39,513 nucleotides of DNA from contig JAKSBN010000381.1 in assembly GCA_022361175.1 (NCBI GenBank), positions 1 through 39,513 on the forward strand, read 5' to 3'. A program made the translations under genes and the position numbers. How positions within the stretch are numbered: position 1 is the stretch's first letter; each line of letters begins with the position of its first letter. The notes beneath the pieces are model-generated. The model was not told where the DNA came from. It saw nothing but the letters and a program-made list of their open reading frames with translations, and searched no databases. Below, piece after piece: positions 15,737 to 23,224 of this stretch. The stretch is from Pseudomonadota bacterium (lineage in GTDB: Bacteria > Myxococcota_A > UBA9160 > UBA4427).

Positions 15737-17758
15737 ATGACGTTGCGCCTGTTGCCGCGCGCGACCCGCGCCCTCGCCGCGCTGTGGCTGTTCGCCGCCG
15801 CCGCCGAGCCGGCGGACGCGTGCGGGCCCTCGTGGGAGCCGCCGATCGCCGTCTTCGACGGGTTTCCCTACCGCGTGCCGCAGCCGGGAGAGAGACGGGG
15901 GCACCGCGAGCGCACACTGTGGGCCGTGGCAAACGCGCGCTTGTCGCTGCCCGAACCCGAGAACGCCTGGGACGCCCACCGGCGCGCGTGGGAGCGATAT
16001 CAGTCTCGCGCGCAGGCGCTGGAGTCGGCGTCCGGCACCTCGATCGCACCCTACCGGTCGCTCAAGCGCTACCACTACGGAGGCTACGACCCCTGTCGCA
16101 CCAACGCGCTGCCGGCCGTCGAGTCGTTCCTGGACGCGTTGGAGGCCAGCCCGTCCCTGCCTGCGAAGCGGCGCGCCGAGCTCCTGTCGCTGCGCCACCA
16201 GATGGCGAACGAGAGCTGCGGGAGCCAGGACGCGGGCGCCGCTCTCGCGGCCCGGCTGCGTGAAGCGAAAACGGGCGCCGATCCGGAAACGCGGGAGTTC
16301 GTGACCTACCTGGCCGGCGCCCACGCCTTCTACACCGCCGACTACGCCGTCGCGGAGGCCGAGTTCCGCTCGCTGGCCGGCTCGGAGCATCCCTGGTTGG
16401 TGGATGCGGGCCCCTACATGCTCGCGCGTACGCAGCTGGTCGCCGCCCAGGTGAAGTGGCCGTTTCGCTACCGGGACCCGGAGGCCGTGCAAGCGGAGAA
16501 CGAGAGGCTCCGAAACGAGGGACTGCGCGCCGCGAGGGAGGCCTTCGAGGATTACCTGGAACGGCGGCCCGAGGGCCGCTACGCGCACTCGGCCCGCGGG
16601 CTGCGTCGCTTCCTGCACCGGCGCCTGGCGGAAGAGGACGAACTGATCGGCGAGCTCGCGGCCCTCTACGGGCAGCTCCGCCGGGCCGCCGTCCCCGCGT
16701 CCGAGCGCCGCGACCGCGTGCAGGAGATCCTGCGCTACTACCGCGCACCGGAGGCCATCCCGTACGAGACGCCCTTCCTCCTGCTGACTTCGCTGCTGAA
16801 GGACGCAGAGCCCGAGCGGTACTCGCTCGCGTCGCTGGGCCGAAGGCGGGCGGCCTACGAAGCGACCCCCGGTCTCCTCGACTACGCGCAGGCGCTGCTG
16901 TTGCACCTCTCCGAGCGGACCGAGAGCGTTGCGGCGTTGCCGGCCGCGGAGCTCGGTGACGGCGTCTTCGCCATCGCCGCCACCTCCCTCCGAGCACGCG
17001 CCCTCGAGAAGCTCGAACGCTTCGCCGAGGCGAGCGCGCTCTGGCGGTCGCTGCTGCCGGGCGCCGAGCGCCCGGACGTGCGCCTGTTTCTCCAGGTGCG
17101 ACTGGTCGACAACGCGCTTCGCCGCGGGGATCGCCTGCAACCCTTCGCGAACGGCGAGGTCTCTCTCGATCCGGAGCTCGCCAAGCGGCTGTTCCTGGCC
17201 GTGCTCTCCCGGGCCGAGCTGGAATCGCTGCTGGAGCGGAGCCCGACCCCCGACGCCCTGCGCGAGCTGGCCCAACACGCCCTCCTCCACCGACTCTTCG
17301 TGGAGGGTCACTTCGCCGACTTCCTCGAGGTCTACGCCCGCACTGCCGACCCCGGACACTTCGCCGAGGTGGAGACCGCCGCTCGCAGCCTGGCCGCCGA
17401 CCCGGCGGACGCCAAGGGTCTCCTGAACGCGGGCTACTTCCTCCAGCTGCGCCGAATCTCACCGGACGTGTGGGTGCCGGACTCCCTGCGCGAGCACCTG
17501 CGGCCGATCCCGGATCCGCGGCAGCCGTTCGACTACTACGAAGCGGTCATCGAAGCGCGACGCGACGCGACGCCGTCGGAGGTGGAGGCCAAGGCCCTCC
17601 ACTACGCCATTCGCTGCTTCGCCCCCGGCTTCCGCGGCGACGGCTGCATCTGGCGCGGCCTGGAAGAGGAGCGCCGGAAGTCGGCGGAGTGGTTCGCGCG
17701 ACTGCACCGGAAGTACGCGGGCTCGAAGTGGGCGGAGCGCACGCCCTACTACTACTGA
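15737..17758 (+). CDS. Large secreted helical-repeat protein, DUF3142 partner
   Basis: 673 residues. A signal sequence covers residues 1-28 (ATRALAALWLFAAAAEPADA), followed by CGPSWEPP. A CGP start after the signal is reminiscent of unnamed proteins encoded beside DUF3142 genes in other bacteria; whether C29 is lipidated is unclear because the preceding A-D-A is not a classical lipobox. The mature part is almost wholly alpha-helical, with TPR-like helix pairs (FVTYLAGAHAFYTADYAVAE, ARQAFEDYLERRPEGRY-like segments, SLRARALEKLERFAEASALW). Six or more cysteines suggest an extracytoplasmic location. Only one base separates it from the DUF3142 stop. Function unknown; a periplasmic scaffold or envelope assembly role is inference. 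Confidence 0.78.
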   Translation: MTLRLLPRATRALAALWLFAAAAEPADACGPSWEPPIAVFDGFPYRVPQPGERRGHRERTLWAVANARLSLPEPENAWDAHRRAWERYQSRAQALESASGTSIAPYRSLKRYHYGGYDPCRTNALPAVESFLDALEASPSLPAKRRAELLSLRHQMANESCGSQDAGAALAARLREAKTGADPETREFVTYLAGAHAFYTADYAVAEAEFRSLAGSEHPWLVDAGPYMLARTQLVAAQVKWPFRYRDPEAVQAENERLRNEGLRAAREAFEDYLERRPEGRYAHSARGLRRFLHRRLAEEDELIGELAALYGQLRRAAVPASERRDRVQEILRYYRAPEAIPYETPFLLLTSLLKDAEPERYSLASLGRRRAAYEATPGLLDYAQALLLHLSERTESVAALPAAELGDGVFAIAATSLRARALEKLERFAEASALWRSLLPGAERPDVRLFLQVRLVDNALRRGDRLQPFANGEVSLDPELAKRLFLAVLSRAELESLLERSPTPDALRELAQHALLHRLFVEGHFADFLEVYARTADPGHFAEVETAARSLAADPADAKGLLNAGYFLQLRRISPDVWVPDSLREHLRPIPDPRQPFDYYEAVIEARRDATPSEVEAKALHYAIRCFAPGFRGDGCIWRGLEEERRKSAEWFARLHRKYAGSKWAERTPYYY

Positions 17759-17786
17759 GCACCAGCCGGGCGGCCAGCGCCGCGAC

Positions 17787-18413
17787 TCACCCGATGCCCA
17801 GCAAGTTGTCGATGTCCTGGGAGAAGATCACGCGAGCAGGCTCCGGTCGCTCCATTTTCCACAGCAGCGGGCCCAGATCCGGATTCGGGTCGGCAACCAG
17901 ATCCAAGAGGCCGTTCAGGAAGCCCTGGGTCGCCAGCACCATCGCTTCGGAGAAGGGCTCGACCTCGTCGTAGATGAGCTCGAGCCGGTGCCATTGGTCA
18001 TCGTAGTGCGCGCTCACGCGCACGAAGTCGTAGAACATGTCGGTCAACCGAATCGTCACGCGTGCACGCCGCAGAAGCTCGTCGACGGAACGATGTTCGC
18101 TGGCCCGCGCCGAGTCGAGAAACGAGCGGTACGTGTCGCTCATCAGGAGCCCCTTGGCCGCTGCCTCGCCCAGCTGCAGCAAAAACTCCGGCCGGCGGCG
18201 GCCGTCCACCTCCCACACCACGTCCAAGAGCTCCCGGTAGGCGACGACCGGGTACCAACGAATGATCAGCAGCTTTTGCTCGAGCAAGCTCAGGGTTTCG
18301 GCGGAGAGCCGGGCCTCCAGGTCTTCGACGGAGAGGGCCCCCTGCTCGACGTAGCCTTGAACGGTCGCCGCGACGCCCTGAAGCAGCGTTCCCTTGACAC
18401 GGGGTTCGCCCAT
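17787..18413 (-). CDS. DUF2378-like (TIGR02265-type) protein, paralog 1
   Basis: 208 residues, soluble and mostly helical at the N-terminus. It aligns without gaps over the first 55 residues with the protein at 22015-22584: KG at 7-8, LQG at 11-13 and WYP at 53-55. Later both share an LGxAxA helix and an Fl-x-x-A segment. The order (KGxLLQG, LLxxKLxxxxWYP, helical part, closing beta strands) is reminiscent of DUF2378/TIGR02265 proteins known mainly from Myxococcales, whose fold resembles H-NOX and V4R ligand-binding domains. No heme or metal motif is visible. The ATG at 18413 is 87 bp from the SMP-30 stop. Family membership is tentative. Confidence 0.6.
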   Translation of the reverse strand: MGEPRVKGTLLQGVAATVQGYVEQGALSVEDLEARLSAETLSLLEQKLLIIRWYPVVAYRELLDVVWEVDGRRRPEFLLQLGEAAAKGLLMSDTYRSFLDSARASEHRSVDELLRRARVTIRLTDMFYDFVRVSAHYDDQWHRLELIYDEVEPFSEAMVLATQGFLNGLLDLVADPNPDLGPLLWKMERPEPARVIFSQDIDNLLGIG

Positions 18414-18500
18414 GGTTTCGCCCTCGAGGTGCTGGCTTCGAGGGCGATATCGGCGCTTTCGAGCGCGTCTGTAGCGGACTGTGTTCGACCGACCCCGTCG

Positions 18501-19349
18501 CTAGGGCAGCCCGGCCCGAGGGAACGGGGCCCGGAAGACCTCGATGCGACCGTCGCGGCGCTTCCGACACGCGTCGGGGCTCGAGTCGGTCGCCGTGCAC
18601 ACGAACAGGCTGCAGCCGTCGGCGCCGCCCAGCATGCACGCGAAGGCCTGGGTGGAGACGGCGAGCCGGTGGCTGACGCGGCCGCCCTCCTCGACCCGCA
18701 ACACCTCGGAGGAGACGGGCGAAGCCACCCAGATCCCCCCCTCGGTGTCGAGGCAGATCCCGTCGGGCACCGCTCCCTCCAGAGTCGCCCAAGTGCGGCG
18801 ATTGGAGAGCGAACCGTCGGCCTCGACGTCGAAGGCGGTGAGTCGCGCGCCGAAGGTCTCCCCCACGATGAGCTGCCGGCCGTCGGGCGTGATCACCGTA
18901 CCGTTCGGAAACGAGAGATCGTCCGCCGCGGTCCGGGCCTCCCCGTCCGGGGTCACCAGGATCAGGTTGGTGGTCTTCGGGGTTTCGCGCGCCTCCAGGT
19001 CGAAGCCGAAATTGCCCACGTAGGCTCGCCCCGCGGAGTCGACGACCATGTCGTTGCAGTGGAAGGACGCCAGGTCGAACAGGTTAGCCACCTCGACCAA
19101 GGCGCCGTCGGGCTCGCGGCGAAGCAGCCTGCGGTCCTGCATGGAGACGACCAGCAGCCGCCCGTCCGGCAGCCACCCGAGCCCCGACGGACTGCCGGCG
19201 ACCTCGGCGATGGTCTCGACGCGGCCGCCCTCGTCCACGGCGCACACGACCCCGGAGTGCATGTCCGAGAACCAGAGTCGCTCCTCGTGCCAGCGCGGAC
19301 CTTCGGGAAAAGCCAGGCCTTCCACCAGCGCGCGTCCTTCAGTCGACAT
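18501..19349 (-). CDS. SMP-30/gluconolactonase family protein
   Basis: 282 residues, about the normal length for an SGL (PF08450) six-bladed beta-propeller. Signature segments are EGLAFPEGPRWHEERLWFSD near residues 10-29, HCNDMVVDSAGRAYVGNFG, LSFPNGTVITPDG and VPDGICLDTEGGIWVAS. The residues E17, N (in HCND), N (in FPNG) and D (in VPDGI) are the expected metal ligands. Members hydrolyse lactones or phosphoesters using calcium or another divalent ion. The ATG at 19349 has AAGGAG eight bases upstream and overlaps the end of the alpha/beta-hydrolase gene by 11 bases. A lactone ring-opening step paired with a hydrolase and the nearby Baeyer-Villiger enzymes would make sense, but it is inference. 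Confidence 0.92.
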   Translation of the reverse strand: MSTEGRALVEGLAFPEGPRWHEERLWFSDMHSGVVCAVDEGGRVETIAEVAGSPSGLGWLPDGRLLVVSMQDRRLLRREPDGALVEVANLFDLASFHCNDMVVDSAGRAYVGNFGFDLEARETPKTTNLILVTPDGEARTAADDLSFPNGTVITPDGRQLIVGETFGARLTAFDVEADGSLSNRRTWATLEGAVPDGICLDTEGGIWVASPVSSEVLRVEEGGRVSHRLAVSTQAFACMLGGADGCSLFVCTATDSSPDACRKRRDGRIEVFRAPFPRAGLP

Positions 19350-20355
19350 GTTCCGCTCCTTTCGTCCCCACCGCGGCTGTTGGCCGCGCGAGGAAGGCAT
19401 CGATCCGCTCCGCCAGCGCCGCGGGCACTTCGGTGGCCAGGGCGTGACCCGCGCCCGGAAACACGTACAACTCCGACCGGGGCAGCAACTCGTGCAGGCG
19501 AGCCACCCCCGCGCCCATGTCGGCGCCGTGGTCTCGGTCCCCCCATCCGAGCCAGACCTCGTGCGAGATCTCGGGAGCCAGGGGGAACAGGCTGCGCTCC
19601 ACCTGGTCCGCCGCCATCCCGAAGTACATGCGCACGAAGCCGGGGCTCATCACCTCGTCGTAGTAGCCGAAGGTGGCGGCCAGCGCCGCATCTCGCCCTG
19701 CGAAGCTCTCGTCGTACCAGTAGCGAGACTGGATCCACACGATGGGACGAAAGGCGGCGTAGCTGGCGATCGCCCGCATCAGCGCCGCCACCCGCGGTCG
19801 GGCCTCCCACGCGCTGCCGGGCGCCCAGGCCGCCAGGCGTTCGAAGCGCTCCGGAAACCGGTGGGCCAGGCGCAGGACGAGGTTCCCTCCGAGACTGCCG
19901 CCGGCCAGGTGGGCCCGCTCCAGCTGCAGCTCGTCGAGCAGCGCGACCACGACGTCCTCGTAGTAGGCCAGCGTGTACTCCCGCTCGGGTTTCTCGGCGT
20001 AGCCGCTGCCCGGGAAGTCGAGCACGAGCACCCGGTGCCTGCGCGACAAGGCCGGCACCAGTCCGTCGTACTCCTCGATCCGCGACGTGTGGCCGGGAAT
20101 CAACACCAGCACCGGTGCCCCCCGCGGCCCTTCGTCGATGAAGCGCACGCGCGCATCCAGCAGTTCCACGTCGCGCTGGGCGAACGGAGTCGCGGGCGCC
20201 GCGATGGGGCGCGTCGGACCGCGGCCCTCCGGCGCCGGACAGCCGACCACGACGAGCCCCAGCACGAGCCCGAGGGCGCTGCGCGCGGCGCGGGGTCTCT
20301 TTCGGCAGCGGGTGAGCCAGGAGGGGCGAAGGCACGGCACGGCGAGCGCCAGCAT
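19339..20355 (-). CDS. Alpha/beta-hydrolase lipoprotein
   Basis: 338 residues from the ATG at 20355. After a basic N-terminus, a hydrophobic run LGLVLGLVVVGC ends at a lipobox-like cysteine followed by PAPEG, so the protein is probably exported and lipidated. The hydrolase core has the oxyanion region LIPGHTSRIEEYDGL, then VLVLDFPGSGYAEKP and the nucleophile elbow GGSLGG. GDRDHG supplies the acid and GAGHAL the histidine, giving a complete Ser-Asp-His triad. The substrate is unknown; esters and epoxides are both possible for this fold. A GTG at 20409 is an alternative, less likely start. The last 11 bases overlap the SMP-30 gene. Confidence 0.87.
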   Translation of the reverse strand: MLALAVPCLRPSWLTRCRKRPRAARSALGLVLGLVVVGCPAPEGRGPTRPIAAPATPFAQRDVELLDARVRFIDEGPRGAPVLVLIPGHTSRIEEYDGLVPALSRRHRVLVLDFPGSGYAEKPEREYTLAYYEDVVVALLDELQLERAHLAGGSLGGNLVLRLAHRFPERFERLAAWAPGSAWEARPRVAALMRAIASYAAFRPIVWIQSRYWYDESFAGRDAALAATFGYYDEVMSPGFVRMYFGMAADQVERSLFPLAPEISHEVWLGWGDRDHGADMGAGVARLHELLPRSELYVFPGAGHALATEVPAALAERIDAFLARPTAAVGTKGAEHVD

Positions 20356-20443
20356 ATCCCACAACGCACCGCCCCCGGGACCTCCGAAGCGAGAGGCGCC
20401 CCCGCCCACGCAGAATTCGACGCCCGGCGCGTATCCTGGCGCC

Positions 20444-20475
20444 GTTCTCCACCGTCATGAGAAGATACGGAGAAC
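20444..20475 (+). promoter_or_regulatory. Inverted repeat in the leader of the Asp-box propeller gene
   Basis: GTTCTCC (20444-20450) and GGAGAAC (20469-20475) are perfect 7-bp arms separated by 18 bases, directly before the Shine-Dalgarno sequence of the gene at 20490. It could be a leader hairpin affecting ribosome access or the operator of an unknown repressor. An in-frame ATG at 20457 lies inside the loop. Confidence 0.35.
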
Positions 20476-20489
20476 CCAGGAGGATCGGC

Positions 20490-21752
20490 ATGACGACGGC
20501 CACGCCCGAAACGGGTCGCATCTCGCTGCTGGTGGGCACCAAGAAAGGGGCGTTCTTCCTGCGCGGAGACCCCACCCGCCAGGACTGGTCGCTGCAGGGG
20601 CCCTACATGCTGGGCCACATCGTGAACCACGTAGTGCTCGATCCACGCGATCGCAGCACGCTGCTGATGGCGGCGCGAACCGGCCACCTGGGACCGACGG
20701 TCTTTCGCTCGAACGACGAGGGCAAGACCTGGAAGGAAGCCTCCCGGCCTCCGGCGTTTCCGAAGCTTCGCAAGGAGCTCGAGCGCTCGGACGCGAAGCC
20801 CGGCACGGCGCCCTGGCAGTCGGCGGGCACGCGCCGCGCGTTCGAGCCGCTTCCGGGGGGTGGCCCCGAGGCGCACGTCGAAGAGCCCCCCGGTGGCCGA
20901 GTCGTCGACTTCGTGCACTGGTTGACGCCGGGACACGCCAACGAACCCGGCGTGTGGTACGCCGGGGCCTCGCCCCAGTCGCTCTTCCGCAGTGAAGACG
21001 CCGGCGACACCTGGGCCCCGGTTGCCGGCTTCAACGACCATCCGCTGTGGCCCGCTTGGACGGCCGCAGGCGAAGACGGCACCCCGGACGGCTCGCTGCT
21101 GCACTCGGTGCTGATCGACCCACGCGATCCCGCCCACCTCTACATCGGCATGTCCGGCGGCGGCGTCTTCGAAAGCCCGGACAAGGGAGAGAGCTGGGCT
21201 CCCCTGAACGCCGGCAGCGTCGCCGACTTCGCGCCGGACCCGAACCCCGAGTTCGGGCAGGACCCGCACTGCGTGCGCCAGCACCCGCTCGCACCCGACG
21301 TGCTCTACCAACAGAATCACTGCGGCATCTACCGCATGCACCGGCCCGACGGGCGCTGGGAGCGCATCGGGGACAACATGCCGCGCGAGGTGGGCGACAT
21401 CGGATTCGGGATCGCGCTGCACGCGCGCGATCCCGACACGGCCTGGGTCTTTCCCATGGACGGCACCGAGGTGTGGCCCCGCACCAGCCCGGACGGACGC
21501 CCGGCGGTGTACGTGACCCGCGACGCGGGCCGCTCCTGGCAGCGCCAGGACGAAGGGCTGCCGCGCGAGCACGCCTGGTACACCGTCTATCGGCAGGCCC
21601 TCACGGCCGACGCCCACGACCCGGTGGGCGTCTACTTCGGGACCACCTGCGGCGAGGTGTGGGCCAGCCAAGACGAGGGCGGAAGTTGGCACTGCATCGC
21701 CAACCACCTGCCCATCATCCAATCCGTCGAGGTGGCCGCGTGGGAGAGCTAG
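20490..21752 (+). CDS. Asp-box (BNR-repeat) beta-propeller protein
   Basis: 420 residues, ATG at 20490 with AGGAGG seven bases upstream. It carries five Asp-box motifs of the form SxDxGxSW: SNDEGKTW (74-81), SEDAGDTW, SPDKGESW, TRDAGRSW and SQDEGGSW. These cap the blades of a sialidase/VPS10/BNR-type beta-propeller. The opening GRISLLVGTKKGAFFL is typical of the cytosolic WD40/YVTN/BNR-like group often mislabelled exo-alpha-sialidase; there is no signal peptide and the sialidase arginine triad is not evident. It is followed four bases later by a MoaD/ThiS-like gene, a pairing seen from memory in many actinobacteria and proteobacteria. Activity unknown. Confidence 0.86.
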   Translation: MTTATPETGRISLLVGTKKGAFFLRGDPTRQDWSLQGPYMLGHIVNHVVLDPRDRSTLLMAARTGHLGPTVFRSNDEGKTWKEASRPPAFPKLRKELERSDAKPGTAPWQSAGTRRAFEPLPGGGPEAHVEEPPGGRVVDFVHWLTPGHANEPGVWYAGASPQSLFRSEDAGDTWAPVAGFNDHPLWPAWTAAGEDGTPDGSLLHSVLIDPRDPAHLYIGMSGGGVFESPDKGESWAPLNAGSVADFAPDPNPEFGQDPHCVRQHPLAPDVLYQQNHCGIYRMHRPDGRWERIGDNMPREVGDIGFGIALHARDPDTAWVFPMDGTEVWPRTSPDGRPAVYVTRDAGRSWQRQDEGLPREHAWYTVYRQALTADAHDPVGVYFGTTCGEVWASQDEGGSWHCIANHLPIIQSVEVAAWES

Positions 21753-21756
21753 TCCG

Positions 21757-22014
21757 GTGAAGGTGCACATCCCGCAGCCTCTCGTCTCGTACACCCGCGA
21801 GCGCGAGGTGGAGGCGGACGGTGCCACGCTCGGAGCCTTGCTGGACGATCTGGACCGGCGCTACCCGGGCATCCGATTCCGGATCGTGGACGAGCAGGAC
21901 GGCCTGCGGCCGCACGTCAAGTTCTTCGTCAATCGGGAGCTGGTGCGCCGGCTCGACGTGGCCCTGGCGGACTCCGACGAAGTCCACATCTTTCAGGCCT
22001 TGTCGGGAGGCTGA
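21757..22014 (+). CDS. MoaD/ThiS-like ubiquitin-fold protein
   Basis: 85 residues starting with GTG at 21757. It shows the beta-grasp pattern KVHIPQPLVSYTREREVEAD, then TLGALLDDLDRRYPGIRFRI and SDEVHIFQALSGG. The protein ends in Gly-Gly, the feature needed for adenylation and thiocarboxylation in MoaD, ThiS and related sulfur carriers. No moeB/thiF-like activating enzyme and no molybdopterin or thiazole gene is nearby. The only linked gene is the Asp-box propeller just upstream, with which it must be cotranscribed. The stop codon abuts the stop of the convergent DUF2378-like gene. Role in the pair unknown. Confidence 0.87.
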   Translation: MKVHIPQPLVSYTREREVEADGATLGALLDDLDRRYPGIRFRIVDEQDGLRPHVKFFVNRELVRRLDVALADSDEVHIFQALSGG

Positions 22015-22584
22015 TCAGGCGGGTCGGCCCCGGAAGATCACGCGGCTGAGGGAGGGACGGCTGGCTTGCACGTGGACGGCATGCCCTGCCAGGCGCGCGC
22101 CCAGCGCTTCGAGAAAGCCGCAGGTGGTGTGGACCATGGAGTCCGGCAGGCCCTCCGCCTCGAGCCACTCGACCGTGAAGTCGTCCAGCACGCCTTCGTA
22201 CTCGAAGCGGCCGAAATTGAACGAGAGCGGGCCCAATCCCGTCAGCACCTGCCCGGCGCGCTCCCCGTGCTTGGACGCCCCCTCGATGAAGTTCCGGATG
22301 CCGCTGTCGCCCGACATGATGCGCTCGGCGCTGGCGCTGCCGAGCTCTCGGAGCCGCGACTCGTCGCCGCCGAAGAGCTCCAGCACCAGCAGCCGGTTCA
22401 GCTTGTCGGGAATCGAGATCGGGTACCAGAGCGACGGCTCGATCTTGTCACCCAGCAGCTGGAGCTCGTCCGGGTCGAGCCTCTGCTCCACCTGCTCGCG
22501 GGCGACCCGGCCGCTGTCGATCAACTCCTGCACGCGCTCCCACGTTCCCTGCAGCCCCAGTCCCTTGATCGCCGGTCCTTCCAT
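22015..22584 (-). CDS. DUF2378-like (TIGR02265-type) protein, paralog 2
   Basis: 189 residues, ATG at 22584 with GGGAGG six bases upstream. It is a diverged paralog of the protein at 17787-18413, sharing KG (7-8), LQG (11-13) and WYP (53-55) at identical positions. The C-terminal half differs: LGPLSFNFGRFEYEGVLDDF is followed by a strand-rich end with VHTTCGFLEALGARLAG and VHVQASRPSLSRVIF, close to the layout of DUF2378/V4R-type sensory domains, where a CGF or CRG motif precedes the last strands. Soluble, with no catalytic motif. Its tail-to-tail position with the MoaD/ThiS-like gene gives no functional hint. Confidence 0.62.
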   Translation of the reverse strand: MEGPAIKGLGLQGTWERVQELIDSGRVAREQVEQRLDPDELQLLGDKIEPSLWYPISIPDKLNRLLVLELFGGDESRLRELGSASAERIMSGDSGIRNFIEGASKHGERAGQVLTGLGPLSFNFGRFEYEGVLDDFTVEWLEAEGLPDSMVHTTCGFLEALGARLAGHAVHVQASRPSLSRVIFRGRPA

Positions 22585-22661
22585 GGAGCCTCCCGTCGTC
22601 CAGGCCTCATCGACCGGGACGACGGGACACTTGAGATCGTCAGAACAAGCGTTCGATAACG

Positions 22662-23096
22662 TCAGTCCTGGATCCAGGGATCGAAGGTCCCGAAGCTCCA
22701 GACGTGGCCCTCCGGATCGCGGCACGTGTACATGCGCCCTCCGTGGTCCTGGTCTTCGAGGTCGAGCATGATCTCGGCCCCCGCAGCCCGGGCTTGCGCG
22801 AAGTGCGCATCGGCGTCGTCGACGATCACGTAGGTGCTCTGGGTCCCGCGTCCGCCCAGCTCGCGGGGCGTGGCCATCAGTTCGTCGTAGCCGCCGCCGT
22901 GCTCGCGCGCCGACCCGAGCATGACCATGCCGCGCCCCGCCGTCAGTTCGGCGTGCACGATCGTGTCTCCCTCACCGGGAACGACCAGGTGCTTTTCGAA
23001 GCCGAAGGCCCGGCACAGCCAGTCGAGGGCCTTGGGAGCGTCTTCGTAGCGAAGGCAGGGAATGACGGTGGCGGTGGTGTCTTTGGCGGACGACAT
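22662..23096 (-). CDS. VOC family (glyoxalase-like) protein
   Basis: 144 residues with one vicinal-oxygen-chelate module pair. TATVIPCLRYEDAPKALDWLCRA is the usual opening, FGFEKHLVVPGEGDTIVHAEL forms the second strand pair, and STYVIVDDADAHFAQARAAGA begins the second half. RDPEGHVWSFG near the end carries the conserved D-P-x-G-x-x-W/F motif. This matches the PhnB-like/AraC-associated VOC group. The ATG at 23096 has AGGAG seven bases upstream. It lies 128 bp downstream of an AraC regulator on the same strand. The metal-dependent reaction is unknown. Confidence 0.88.
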   Translation of the reverse strand: MSSAKDTTATVIPCLRYEDAPKALDWLCRAFGFEKHLVVPGEGDTIVHAELTAGRGMVMLGSAREHGGGYDELMATPRELGGRGTQSTYVIVDDADAHFAQARAAGAEIMLDLEDQDHGGRMYTCRDPEGHVWSFGTFDPWIQD

Positions 23097-23224
23097 GCAG
23101 CACTCCTTTGTCTCGGGTTGCCGGCCCGGCACCCAGCCGGGCGGGTCTGATCGGATGCGTCCGACCCGGGCCACCAGTCTGCCGACCGCCGCCGCCGCCG
23201 TCTTGTCGAAATGTTCCCGGGACC

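Noticed and set aside
20457..20490. Upstream in-frame ATG of the propeller gene as true start
   Set aside because: It has no Shine-Dalgarno sequence, while the ATG at 20490 has AGGAGG at good spacing; the extra 11 residues show no family likeness.
22667..22678. 12-bp palindrome CCTGGATCCAGG at the end of the VOC gene
   Set aside because: It lies within the coding sequence and is explained by codon use; no neighbouring gene needs control from there.
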